Made by a program: the position numbers and the translations under genes. From Ectothiorhodospira magna (lineage in GTDB: Bacteria > Pseudomonadota > Gammaproteobacteria > Ectothiorhodospirales > Ectothiorhodospiraceae), in assembly GCF_900110965.1 (NCBI RefSeq), contig NZ_FOFO01000012.1, positions 24,889 through 88,888 of the forward strand: 64,000 nt of DNA, read 5' to 3'. Position 1 is the stretch's first letter. Each line of letters starts with the position of its first letter. The notes beneath the pieces were generated by a model. The model did no database searches. It was not told the DNA's origin and saw only the letters and a program-made list of their open reading frames with translations. Shown piece after piece: positions 8,394 to 17,002 of the stretch.

Positions 8394-9907
8394 GGGGCAG
8401 ACCCTCTCCACCGCTTGGCAAATTCGACCGTGATGGCGTAAAGCATCACGGATATTATGGGAAAGATAGAGGCGAACGCGATCAGACCAAAACCATCGAT
8501 CATCACGTTGCGCCCCTCGATATGTGTGGCCAAACCGATACCCAGGGCTGTCACCAGTGGCACAGTCACTTCGGAGGTGGTCACACCGCCCAGATCATAA
8601 GCCAGGGCTACAATGTATTTTGGTGACAGGAACGTCAGCAGAATCACCACCGCATAGCCTGCCATGATGTAGTAGTGGATGGAGTCACCGGCAATGATAC
8701 GATGCACGCCAATGGTGATCCCGACCGCCACCCCCACAGCCACCAGGATGCGGATCACGCTGCCACTGAGTTGACCCTTGGCAGCCTCTTCGGCCTTCTG
8801 GCCAATGGCAATCAGGGCAGGTTCGGCCATGGTTGTGGCAAAGCCAATGGCAAAGGCAAACAGATATACAAACAGCCAGCGGTCCAGTCCGATCAGCTGT
8901 TCAGCCATGGTCTGGCCGATGGGAAACAACCCCATTTTCAGGCCCACCACAAAGGCGTACAGACCGACAATTACCAGCAGGAATCCGCCCATGACCTTGT
9001 GCAGATGGGCAATATGCTTGCGGATCACCAGATACTGAAAAATCAGGACAACCGCGATGATCGGCAATACGTCGCGGAACATGATCATCAGGTCGTACAA
9101 CATGCCCAGTATCACACTACCGCCGACCTCCTGGACCACCTCAGTGACCACCGGGTCCGCCATTGTCTCCACAAGACCCTGGGTGACTTCCCGAGCCTCG
9201 CCAAAGCTATACACGATGATGCCGTAAATCTGCACCGAGATCATCGGCACCATGACCGCCAGCCCAACCAGTCCGAAACCATGAATCAGGGGATTACGGC
9301 CTCGCACCGAAACCGCCAGGCCAATCCCCAGGGCCGCGATCAGGGGGACTGTCACGATATTGGTGGTCACACCACCGGAGTCATAGGCCAACCCAACGAT
9401 TTCCTCCGGGGCAAAAAAGGTCACCACCACCACAACGATATAACCGATGATCATGTACCAGTGTAGACTGTGCCCAAGCAGAATCCGCACCACCCCCAAG
9501 GCCACCACCAGCCCGACGGATACCGCCACCAGCAGCCTGAGCACCACGGCACTGATCCTGCCCTCGCTAATGATCTCCGCCTGACTTGCAACCGCAATCA
9601 ATGCAGGTTCTGCCACCACAGCGGCAAATCCCAGACAGAAGCCAAATATCATCAATAAGGGCAGGGAGCCTTTACGGGCGAACTCATTGGAGAGGTTCTT
9701 GCCGATGGGAAAAATGCCCAGTTCAAGCCCCTGCAGGAACAACGCCACTCCCAGCACCACCACCAGCAGGCCGATGGCCATGGGCAGCCATTGTTCCGGA
9801 ACCTGACGGATGATCAGAAACTGGAATATGCCAACCACCAGGATGATCGGCAGCAAATTGCGAAACGCATGGTTCAGTAAGTGCAGAAATTCCCTGAGTT
9901 GATTCAC
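8390..9907 (-). CDS. DUF1538 membrane protein, tandem duplicated, putative cation/proton antiporter
   Basis: A 505-residue, very hydrophobic protein made of two homologous halves. Each half repeats LPII-V-IFQ, a GIFPIG/GLFPIG segment, AEPALIA, and DSGGVTT or DLGGVTT followed by VTVPL-ALGIGLA. DUF1538 pairs have been reported as Na+(K+)/H+ antiporters in a halophilic Halomonas (UmpAB; from memory), where the two units are separate proteins. Here they are fused. The start is GTG 9907 with a poor RBS. It is co-translated with the downstream P-II-like gene. Confidence 0.87.
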   Translation of the reverse strand: MNQLREFLHLLNHAFRNLLPIILVVGIFQFLIIRQVPEQWLPMAIGLLVVVLGVALFLQGLELGIFPIGKNLSNEFARKGSLPLLMIFGFCLGFAAVVAEPALIAVASQAEIISEGRISAVVLRLLVAVSVGLVVALGVVRILLGHSLHWYMIIGYIVVVVVTFFAPEEIVGLAYDSGGVTTNIVTVPLIAALGIGLAVSVRGRNPLIHGFGLVGLAVMVPMISVQIYGIIVYSFGEAREVTQGLVETMADPVVTEVVQEVGGSVILGMLYDLMIMFRDVLPIIAVVLIFQYLVIRKHIAHLHKVMGGFLLVIVGLYAFVVGLKMGLFPIGQTMAEQLIGLDRWLFVYLFAFAIGFATTMAEPALIAIGQKAEEAAKGQLSGSVIRILVAVGVAVGITIGVHRIIAGDSIHYYIMAGYAVVILLTFLSPKYIVALAYDLGGVTTSEVTVPLVTALGIGLATHIEGRNVMIDGFGLIAFASIFPIISVMLYAITVEFAKRWRGSAP

Positions 9908-10110
9908 GAGCGTGGCTTTTTCTGTTTATAAGGACGGGATGGCTCAGGCTTTGCTGTGGCTGTTTTCCGGGCGATCATCCAGAAGGGTTTTAGCGGTTGG
10001 GGTGTTCACCGGAAAGTGCTCAAGGTGCAATCTTTGTTGTCTTGAGCCTGGAAATGAAGATACCACAACCGTCGAACTGGCGGTTGATGCCATTCCCGTC
10101 CATCTTGATG

Positions 10111-10131
10111 CTGGCGGCTCAAAACCGCCAG
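10111..10131 (-). terminator. Possible hairpin downstream of the 900-residue gene
   Basis: CTGGCGG and CCGCCAG form a perfect 7-bp stem around a 7-base loop, 24 bases past the stop codon of the large gene. No T-run follows, so it may be only an RNA-stabilising hairpin. Confidence 0.35.
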
Positions 10132-10154
10132 ACAGGCCCACTGCGCCCCGGATC

Positions 10155-12857
10155 CTAGCCCCTGACATCCAGAAGGTTGGGCCGATCCGGGTGATTGAGT
10201 GCCTCTTTGAATGCATCCCAAACGGACGGATGATTCCCGCGAGGCAAGGCACCTTCAAGAGGTTGCCTGAAAGGATTTTTCGATCCGCCGATCGAAGGAT
10301 TTTCCGGCAGATTGATCGGTTGAAACGGGGCAAATTCCGGTTGGCCCGATGGCGGATTCCCAGCCATAAACAACCCGTCCTGGGCGGCGGGTGTCAATGG
10401 AGCCAACTCCGGTTGGCCCGATGGCGGATTTCCGGCCATAAACAGCCCTTCCTGGGCAGCGGGTGTCATTGGTGTGGGCAGCGGGCCTCCCATGCCGCCC
10501 CCCGGAGAGGGAACCGGATCAATCTGCCCGGCAGGATTTGTGGCCCCCGTGGGCAGGTGACCATCGGCAGGCATGGTATGTGGTGATCCAGGACCAGGAT
10601 TGATGCGCCGTGGCCCACCGGAAAGCTGCTCTGAAATGGACTGTAATTGCCCACTGGCATCCGTGGCGATTGTCTCCAGGCTGCGGATGAAGTCCGGGTG
10701 AAAGGTGTAGTCTCGAATCGCCATTTCCAGATCACGGATGACATCCTGCAGCACCTGCTCCACCAACCCCTGCACCTGCTCGCCGTGGCCATGGGTTTCG
10801 ATCAGTTCCTGTACACCTTGCCGAACCGCGGCCATCACCTGACCTACGGTTTGGTGCACCTCTCGCCGGTCGTCCTGATACACATCATAGAGATCCGCAT
10901 TGTTGGACAACATGTCCCGAATCTGACCACGGAACAGATCCTCAAGCTGGCTCCCCACAGATCCGCCAATGGCCAAACCGTCCATCACCTCGCCATCCAC
11001 GGTCACGGTGCCTGCCCGGCTAAATGCTTCCTCTACCAGTCGATTCGCCTCGGCCTCCACATCCATACGCCTGGGACCCGATGGCATCGTCCCCACCAGT
11101 TGCTGCAACGGCTCCGAATCCGGTTCAGGTACAGTCTCCCCGACCTGGGCCGGCTCCGAAGCCCTCTGACGGGCGGCTCCCACCATAATCTGATCCACCC
11201 GGGCCGTAAATCTGGATACCGCCTCTCCAATGGCAGCGATGGCATGTTCCATGGCTTCTGGATCACCAGATAGCAACGCTTCGGTCACCTGGGTTCCCAT
11301 GGAATGGATCACATTATGGATACTGGCAGCCACTGAACTCATGGTATCCACATCCAGTTCATCCATGACGGATTCCAGCTTGTCTTGAATCATGGTGAAC
11401 CCAGAATCCACGGCTTCCTGCAGCGGGGCCACATGGCCAAACCCCTCCCCGGCGTAGCGGTCCAGGGTATCTGTAAGAATAGCCTGCGCCCTATCCAGAT
11501 AGACCCCGGCAGACTCCTGCAGACTGGAGAGTTCATGGGGCGTTCCCCAGTCTTGAAAATCCCGATGGGAAATACTTTGCAGATTATGCACACCGCCTCT
11601 GGCGCTATAGGCGATCCTGGTGCGGGTATCCTCCACAGCAGACTGGATACGATCCACCTGGTGCTGCCAGCTGGAAAGATTCATGAAACCTGCATTCAAA
11701 TGCCGGCTCATCTGAGTCAGACTGTGGCTGAACCGGCTGACCACCGAACCATCGGACTCTGCGCCTCCTACCCCCAACTGCCCTTGGGCTGTGTCCCTGA
11801 ACGCATCCAGATACCCAAAGATATGTTCTTCCACCATCTGACGTTCTTCTGCTGACACATGGTTGTTGGCTTCCAGTTCATCCAGGGCAGACCCCACCCG
11901 CTCCTTGAACCGGGCCACCGCCTGGTCCATGTCTTCTTTGCTGCCATCACTGTCATTGAACCGATCAATGACCCAACGGAGTCCCCCGCCCAACTGCCTA
12001 AAGATCGCTGACTCAGAGCGCACCGGTTCCGGTGCAAACTGGCGCTCTATCCTTGACTCCATTCGATCCAACTGAGCCAAAAAATGAGACTCATAGAATT
12101 CGTAGGTCCTTTGCGTCATCGTTGGCCTTAGATCCCCCAGCAAACCGATCACAGCCTCCTGGGTCTCAGCGAAGATGGTTTGGGCTTCTTCTTGCGTCAA
12201 TGGCCCATTCTGGAGGCGTCCATCGGCCTCATCGAGGAGGTCTCGAAGCTGGTCCACCACAAAACTGGGCCGGGGAGTGATGATATCTCTGCAATCTTCG
12301 TATTCCCGGATGGGGCCAGATGACCTGTCGGGACAGGTCCGGTCAGGCCGGTAATTACCATCCACTGCCTGGTAGATGGTATGGGAGGAAGACAGGATTT
12401 CGTAGGCCTTCCAGATTGAACCAGACGCGTTGGCAAGCCGGGGAACCTTGGCCGCTGCACGGGCCACTTGCCCCGTCCGGGCCAGTTCACCTCCGGGGAT
12501 GACGGATATCCCGCTTAATCCAGCGTTCACATAATCCCCATCCATGGCATATAGACTCATGTTGGCAAGGTTGAACGGAATACCCACAATGGGGACAAGT
12601 CCCACCACACTGAACGACAGATGGACTGCATCCTTGCTGCCTTGAGGTAGATCGTGCCAACCATCTGCTTGCCGAACATCCCGAACAAAGGTGGTTACAT
12701 TGGAATTGATGCCATCGTAAAGGGCCTCCCCACCCTGGTGAATCGCTTTTCCTGCCCCGGCCAGTGTATTGCCAGCCGCACTCCCTGCCTGTTTAAGGCC
12801 ACCACTGATCTGGTTGCCGGCCTGCTGAATGCCACTTGCGATTTTATTCCATACCAT
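10155..12857 (-). CDS. Large uncharacterised protein with pretoxin-like N-terminal segment
   Basis: I do not recognise this 900-residue protein as a named family. Residues 1-60 are Gly/Ala/Gln-rich helix (AGNQISGGLKQAGSAAGNTL). Residues about 75-135 (FSVVGLVPIVGIPFNLANM, GDYVNAGLSGISVIPGGELA) resemble the hydrophobic pretoxin segment seen before toxin domains in polymorphic toxins. Residues about 190-720 are long amphipathic helices. The C-terminal 150 residues are Pro/Gly-rich with a 24-residue tandem repeat, TPAAQ-GLFMAGNPPSGQPE. ATG 12857 has GGAGG eight bases upstream. It has no signal peptide. Its position behind gspKLMN may be chance. Confidence 0.7.
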   Translation of the reverse strand: MVWNKIASGIQQAGNQISGGLKQAGSAAGNTLAGAGKAIHQGGEALYDGINSNVTTFVRDVRQADGWHDLPQGSKDAVHLSFSVVGLVPIVGIPFNLANMSLYAMDGDYVNAGLSGISVIPGGELARTGQVARAAAKVPRLANASGSIWKAYEILSSSHTIYQAVDGNYRPDRTCPDRSSGPIREYEDCRDIITPRPSFVVDQLRDLLDEADGRLQNGPLTQEEAQTIFAETQEAVIGLLGDLRPTMTQRTYEFYESHFLAQLDRMESRIERQFAPEPVRSESAIFRQLGGGLRWVIDRFNDSDGSKEDMDQAVARFKERVGSALDELEANNHVSAEERQMVEEHIFGYLDAFRDTAQGQLGVGGAESDGSVVSRFSHSLTQMSRHLNAGFMNLSSWQHQVDRIQSAVEDTRTRIAYSARGGVHNLQSISHRDFQDWGTPHELSSLQESAGVYLDRAQAILTDTLDRYAGEGFGHVAPLQEAVDSGFTMIQDKLESVMDELDVDTMSSVAASIHNVIHSMGTQVTEALLSGDPEAMEHAIAAIGEAVSRFTARVDQIMVGAARQRASEPAQVGETVPEPDSEPLQQLVGTMPSGPRRMDVEAEANRLVEEAFSRAGTVTVDGEVMDGLAIGGSVGSQLEDLFRGQIRDMLSNNADLYDVYQDDRREVHQTVGQVMAAVRQGVQELIETHGHGEQVQGLVEQVLQDVIRDLEMAIRDYTFHPDFIRSLETIATDASGQLQSISEQLSGGPRRINPGPGSPHTMPADGHLPTGATNPAGQIDPVPSPGGGMGGPLPTPMTPAAQEGLFMAGNPPSGQPELAPLTPAAQDGLFMAGNPPSGQPEFAPFQPINLPENPSIGGSKNPFRQPLEGALPRGNHPSVWDAFKEALNHPDRPNLLDVRG
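10339..10482. repeat. Two-copy 72-bp coding tandem repeat
   Basis: The segment beginning GGTTGGCCCGATGGCGGA recurs exactly 72 bases later (10339 and 10411). Each unit encodes a 24-residue Pro/Gly-rich module near the C-terminus of the large protein. The copies differ at scattered positions, so the duplication is not brand new. Confidence 0.8.
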
Positions 12858-13101
12858 GACTGGTCCTCCCGGATCTGGTGAGGTTCAGCCAAAAGCCGTT
12901 CTTGCGCTGGGCCAGCCAGCAGATGGCCAGAAACCGTGGGATTAGCAGTAGAGATGGGGAGTTACCGTGGCAGGAGCAAACCAACACCCCGGGCCGGCGA
13001 TGCCCAAAGCGGGCTTTCCGGCACGGCCCATGCCTACCACACCTCAGGAGAAGTTCTGGCAGCGACAGGCCGTGTTTTGACAGGATAGAGTTACAAGTCA
13101 T
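12844..13101 (-). CDS. Possible small protein upstream of the 900-residue gene
   Basis: An 85-codon frame starts at ATG 13101 with GGGAG nine bases upstream and ends inside the start region of the large gene (14-base overlap). A TATACT box lies about 35 bases further upstream. The translation is rich in Cys, Arg and Leu and matches no family I know, so it may be only a leader or a chance frame. Confidence 0.28.
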   Translation of the reverse strand: MTCNSILSKHGLSLPELLLRCGRHGPCRKARFGHRRPGVLVCSCHGNSPSLLLIPRFLAICWLAQRKNGFWLNLTRSGRTSHGME

Positions 13102-13286
13102 GGCAGTAACTCCCGGGTATGTCTTTTACTTCGAGTATAGTTCATTCCCGGATGAAATTTGCGGTTTCCCTCAATCTCCAATCCTCTGTCACAGCCGGAT
13201 CATCGCCCTGGCAAAGACACAGGCTCACGCCTGGAAAACACCTCTTGCAGGAGAAACGATGAAGTGATGAACCGGGGGCCGACGAC
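12858..13286. other. Intergenic region between the large gene and gspN
   Basis: About 430 bases. On the minus strand it holds a plausible -10 (TATACT, 13134-13139) for the large gene and the doubtful small frame above. No terminator behind gspN is obvious. Confidence 0.45.
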
Positions 13287-14042
13287 TCAAAAGCGTCCAG
13301 ACAGATTCAGGGGAATCCGGCCTTCCCGATCCGGTCGCCCCAGAAATCCCAGGGCCTGGGATAATTCCTGCCGGGCACCTTCCCGAGTCCCCAGCCGCAG
13401 ATGCACCTGATAGGCTCCGTCCGGGGTCAGTGCTGCCGTTCCCTCTGCAAACAGCGGGCCGCCCTGATCCTGAACAACAGCCTGCAGATGACCCGCTTCG
13501 GTGGCGCGCAAGGTCACACGCAGATCCCCCAGGGGGAGAGGTTCGGGCAGCCCCATAGCTGCATTGAGCCAGCCCACCACGCCAGTCGCCTGACCAAAAC
13601 GCCCCTGCCAGTCCAGTTCCAGATGGGCAATATCTGCCAGCACCCGGCCCTGGACGATCAGCGGAACATTCAGACCGGCCTCAGCCAGGGCAGCCGCCGG
13701 CAGATCCGCCCGCAGGTTCTGCACACCCAGGCCCGAGGGCTGAATACCCAAACGGGCAGTGGCCTTGCCTCCCGCCAGTTGCAGCCGGACATCCAGCCGC
13801 AACTCACCCCGTAGCAGCGCCAGGGGACGGACTTGCCACTGCAGGTCCGACAGCATCAGCCCATTCACCCGGACCTGCCGGGCCTGGCCTTGCCAAAAGG
13901 TGCCAGAAATGCCTGCCAATTCAACATGTTCAGGCACTTTGCCCCGGTCATCAAGCCATTGCCATGCCAAAGACGCCGGCAGGGTCAGCAGCAGACATAT
14001 CAGGTAAGCCATGACGCCCAGACCAGACAGTGCCGCCTTCAC
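13287..14042 (-). CDS. gspN: Type II secretion system protein N
   Basis: A 251-residue bitopic inner-membrane protein with one N-terminal membrane segment (MAYLICLLLTLPASLAW) and a periplasmic beta-rich domain (ISGTFWQGQARQVRVNGLML, LQWQVRPLALLRGEL), typical of GspN. GspN is an accessory T2SS component of unclear role. Its start overlaps the gspM stop as ATGA (14039-14042). It is the last gene of gspKLMN. Confidence 0.87.
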   Translation of the reverse strand: MKAALSGLGVMAYLICLLLTLPASLAWQWLDDRGKVPEHVELAGISGTFWQGQARQVRVNGLMLSDLQWQVRPLALLRGELRLDVRLQLAGGKATARLGIQPSGLGVQNLRADLPAAALAEAGLNVPLIVQGRVLADIAHLELDWQGRFGQATGVVGWLNAAMGLPEPLPLGDLRVTLRATEAGHLQAVVQDQGGPLFAEGTAALTPDGAYQVHLRLGTREGARQELSQALGFLGRPDREGRIPLNLSGRF

Positions 14043-14536
14043 GCCTCCGGCCCCTCCAGCACCAGCCGTACATTGACCCGACCCGCCTCAGATTGGCGGT
14101 CCACCACCAGACCGGTCACCTGAATGCCGTATTCCTGCACCAGCCCGTCCAGCCAGCGCAACAGGTCGTCAAAAGCGACATGCTCCATCCAGACCCGAAC
14201 CGTGCCGGCCCCCTCTGGCTGGACCCGGCGCAAACCGGAGGCCAGATTGGCCTGTCGGGCCGTGGCATCCACCAGCCCCAGCAGGGACTGCGCCCCTTGA
14301 ACCCTCGGCAGATCACTGGACTGACCCCGGGCAGCCTGCACCTGTGCCGAAGCCGCCATCATCCAGTCCAGATCATTCTGGAGCCGTTCCACAGTGCGGG
14401 CCGCATTGTCCAGTCGATCATTGAGCGGCAGCCAGATCAGGCCGTAGGGCAGGATCAGCAGCAACAGCAGCCCCCCAATAATGAGCGTTCGCCGGTCCCG
14501 GGATGAGCACGCTTGCCACCATGAAATCATCGACAC
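14039..14536 (-). CDS. gspM: Type II secretion system protein M
   Basis: A 165-residue inner-membrane protein: a short cytoplasmic tail with RDRR, one membrane segment (GGLLLLLILPYGLIWLPL), a coiled-coil stretch, then a ferredoxin-like periplasmic domain (VRVWMEHVAFDDLLRWLDGL, VNVRLVLEGPEA). GspM pairs with GspL in the T2SS inner-membrane platform. It lies nine bases after gspL and overlaps gspN. Confidence 0.88.
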   Translation of the reverse strand: MSMISWWQACSSRDRRTLIIGGLLLLLILPYGLIWLPLNDRLDNAARTVERLQNDLDWMMAASAQVQAARGQSSDLPRVQGAQSLLGLVDATARQANLASGLRRVQPEGAGTVRVWMEHVAFDDLLRWLDGLVQEYGIQVTGLVVDRQSEAGRVNVRLVLEGPEA

Positions 14537-14545
14537 CTCGACGGT

Positions 14546-15838
14546 TTAAAAGGAAGAATGCTGATGACTGCGAATCAAGATACGGCTGTCGACCCGGTCC
14601 TCCCGGGTACTGGCGGATTGAATATCCACACTCCAGCCTGGATTGGATTCCAGCCGTTGCCGCAGTCGGTCCAGGCTTTGCAGATCAGCCAAATGCAGGT
14701 CCAGATCCAGTCGACCGGGCTGATAACGCAGGCTCTGGATCACCAGTCCAGACTCGGCAGCCAGCACCGGGCCAGTCGCCGTGAGCAGGGCGACCAGGCC
14801 CGATGCTGCCGGGTCATTCCCCTGATTCTGCTGCAGGCTGTTGAGGGCAGTCTGCATTTGACGCCGGGGGTCCACCACCCGACTGCCGGGGAAAGTCTGC
14901 TGGAAAATCCCGGTGATGTGTTGCGCCAATCGTTCCTGCTCCGCCTGCAGGCTGCGTAGCTCCCATCCCAGGGCGATGAACTGGACCAAGGCCAGCGCCA
15001 GCATCAGGGCCGCCACCAACCGCCAGGGGCGCCACTGTTGCCCCAAACCATCACGAGGATTAAACGGACCACAGGCCAGATTGAACGGGGGAGATGGGGG
15101 CCAGGTCTTGACGATGATTGCAGCCAGGGTTTCAGCACTGACTGTCTGCCTGATCTGGATGCCGAAGGTCTGTCCTGAGGATGCTATGGCTTCATCTACG
15201 GGCCAGGGCGGACCATGGCGGTGAATTTCCAGGAATTGGGGGCGTTGTTCCGGTGGCGTTTCATGCCACTGCAGCTGCAACAAAAAGGCTGCATTATCCC
15301 GTTCCATGGCCAGACCATCACCATCAGCGGGATTGAGCCAGGCCATGGGGCCTTCCAGCCAGACCGTCCAGCCCTGTTGTGTCTCGGGTAAAACCGCCGT
15401 CTCGGGTACTATCTCACGGGGTTCAAGCCCCTGTTGACGCAGCGCATCCTGCCAGATTGCCATGTCTGCCATCGCCACCACTGCTACCCGCAGACGACCT
15501 TGTCGATCCCAGGCACCGGGAACACAGTGCAACCCCTCCACATCATCTGCCAGTTGATCCTCCAGGGCATAGGGTAACGCCTTCAACATGGCCCGACGGT
15601 TGCGGGTGGGCATTGCCACCCGGGTCAGCATGACCTTGACCCCAGGCACCAGCAGGATCAGGCGTCCTTCCGGCAGGGATTTTGCCAGTGTATCCAGGGG
15701 CGCCGGGGCCGAGTGCTCCACAGTGCCATCCATCCTCACCCACAAAGCCGCCCAGGGTGCTTGGGCATCATCGGGATCAGTGGGCCGTAAAAAAACCGGG
15801 CTGGGGTTCACCGCAGACCTCCATTGCATCATGTTCAC
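14546..15838 (-). CDS. gspL: Type II secretion system protein L
   Basis: A 430-residue platform protein that anchors the GspE ATPase. It has an N-terminal actin-like cytoplasmic domain (RLILLVPGVKVMLTRVAMP, ALPYALEDQLADDVEGLHC, the GspL hallmark), a membrane helix around residues 275-295 (ALMLALALVQFIALGWEL), and a periplasmic domain with YQPGRLDLDLHLADLQSLDRL. The start codon overlaps the gspK stop as ATGA (15835-15838). Confidence 0.92.
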   Translation of the reverse strand: MNMMQWRSAVNPSPVFLRPTDPDDAQAPWAALWVRMDGTVEHSAPAPLDTLAKSLPEGRLILLVPGVKVMLTRVAMPTRNRRAMLKALPYALEDQLADDVEGLHCVPGAWDRQGRLRVAVVAMADMAIWQDALRQQGLEPREIVPETAVLPETQQGWTVWLEGPMAWLNPADGDGLAMERDNAAFLLQLQWHETPPEQRPQFLEIHRHGPPWPVDEAIASSGQTFGIQIRQTVSAETLAAIIVKTWPPSPPFNLACGPFNPRDGLGQQWRPWRLVAALMLALALVQFIALGWELRSLQAEQERLAQHITGIFQQTFPGSRVVDPRRQMQTALNSLQQNQGNDPAASGLVALLTATGPVLAAESGLVIQSLRYQPGRLDLDLHLADLQSLDRLRQRLESNPGWSVDIQSASTREDRVDSRILIRSHQHSSF

Positions 15839-16764
15839 GGATCGCAGGCGGTCTGTTCCCGCAACAGCACCTGCTGCTCCAGGCTATCGAGTACGCTACA
15901 CAGCAAGAAGCGCCGCCCCGCCAACTCCGTGCGCACCATCAAACGAAAGTATCGGGACGTCACCGCTTCTGCCTCCCCCTCCCCGCCAAAGGCCCGTTGC
16001 AGGATATCCGGGGCCATTTCCAGATTCATGGGCGCCATTGTATCCGGCAAAGCGGTTACATAGGGCGCCAATGCCTGCCAGACAGGAGGTGTCACCCCGG
16101 CCACCAGGCGTAATTCGGTGGCACTGACCATCGGCTGGTTTCCACTCAGGTAGGGGGGGTCCAACGACCGATACACCGGAGGGTCCGTGGATGGATCAAA
16201 CCAGTCCAGTATCTGGGTCAGCAGGTATTCCGGGTCCAACCGCAACTCCGGGGATGCTTGAGCAATATTTTCCAGCAACCGGATAAACCCCTGTCTGGAA
16301 GCCTCATCCTTGCGGATTAACCCATTGAGATTGAAGCGGCAATGTAAATCCTCCACCCAAATCAACAACTCGGCCCCTTCCAGATCAACCGGGATCACGG
16401 GTGACAGGCAGGCTTCCCAAGGCAGTTCTCCTGCCTCATTCCGCTCACCCAGCAGTTGCAGGGCATAGGTTTCTGCGCCCAAGGACAGGTGGTAGGCCTG
16501 ATCGTGGGTAAGGATATTCGTGGTCCGGCGGATATCCAGATGCTGCCGGGTGGCCATCGACACCGCAACAATGGTCGCCAGGGCCACCACCAGCAACGCG
16601 GTGATCAGGGCGACGCCGCGTTGAGTGGCATGCCCCTGATCACGCCATGACAGACAATGGGCCCACTGGCGTTGTGGTCGGTATGGCAGTGGGCTGAGGC
16701 GAGGGCTGTGGACACGTTGACAAGAAGTATCCGGGGGTGTACGAATCGGGTCTGTGGCACGCAT
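15835..16764 (-). CDS. gspK: Type II secretion system minor pseudopilin K
   Basis: GspK sits at the pseudopilus tip with GspI and GspJ. The 309-residue product carries a prepilin cleavage site RG|VALITALLVVALATIVAVSM and, as usual for GspK, no Glu at mature position 5. The globular part contains LHCRFNLNGL and LTQILDWFDPS, typical of the family. The cleavage site falls after residue 50, an unusually long leader, yet ATG 16764 has GGAG nine bases upstream and no alternative ATG, GTG or TTG exists in frame. It heads the block; gspC-J are not in this window. Confidence 0.9.
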   Translation of the reverse strand: MRATDPIRTPPDTSCQRVHSPRLSPLPYRPQRQWAHCLSWRDQGHATQRGVALITALLVVALATIVAVSMATRQHLDIRRTTNILTHDQAYHLSLGAETYALQLLGERNEAGELPWEACLSPVIPVDLEGAELLIWVEDLHCRFNLNGLIRKDEASRQGFIRLLENIAQASPELRLDPEYLLTQILDWFDPSTDPPVYRSLDPPYLSGNQPMVSATELRLVAGVTPPVWQALAPYVTALPDTMAPMNLEMAPDILQRAFGGEGEAEAVTSRYFRLMVRTELAGRRFLLCSVLDSLEQQVLLREQTACDP

Positions 16765-17002
16765 CGGCGTATCTCCGTGGCCTTCTTTTGGCTCTGTGGC
16801 TCTAAAGAGACACGATCTTGCCGGCGCATGTCCACCCCCATCTTCCCCTATCTTGCTGTTTCACAAGGAAATAAAGGGTGAAAAACGTGGGGATATCCCG
16901 TCGTTTTCCGGTGCGCCAGCTCAACAATCCTTTCCACCAAGGCTTTGATTTCAAGATCAAGAGCAGGTTGCCCCATCCCTGACACAACGGACCTGACCCC
17001 TA

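Noticed and set aside
16856..16871. TGTTTCAC string resembling a parS half-site
   Set aside because: Only one half matches; the following bases do not complete the ParB-binding palindrome. No full parS site was seen in the window.
16880..16909. Palindrome GGGATATCCC with AAAACG/CGTTTT arms upstream of gspK
   Set aside because: The arms are interrupted by two mismatches and there is no second copy or clear relation to a promoter, so no role is claimed.
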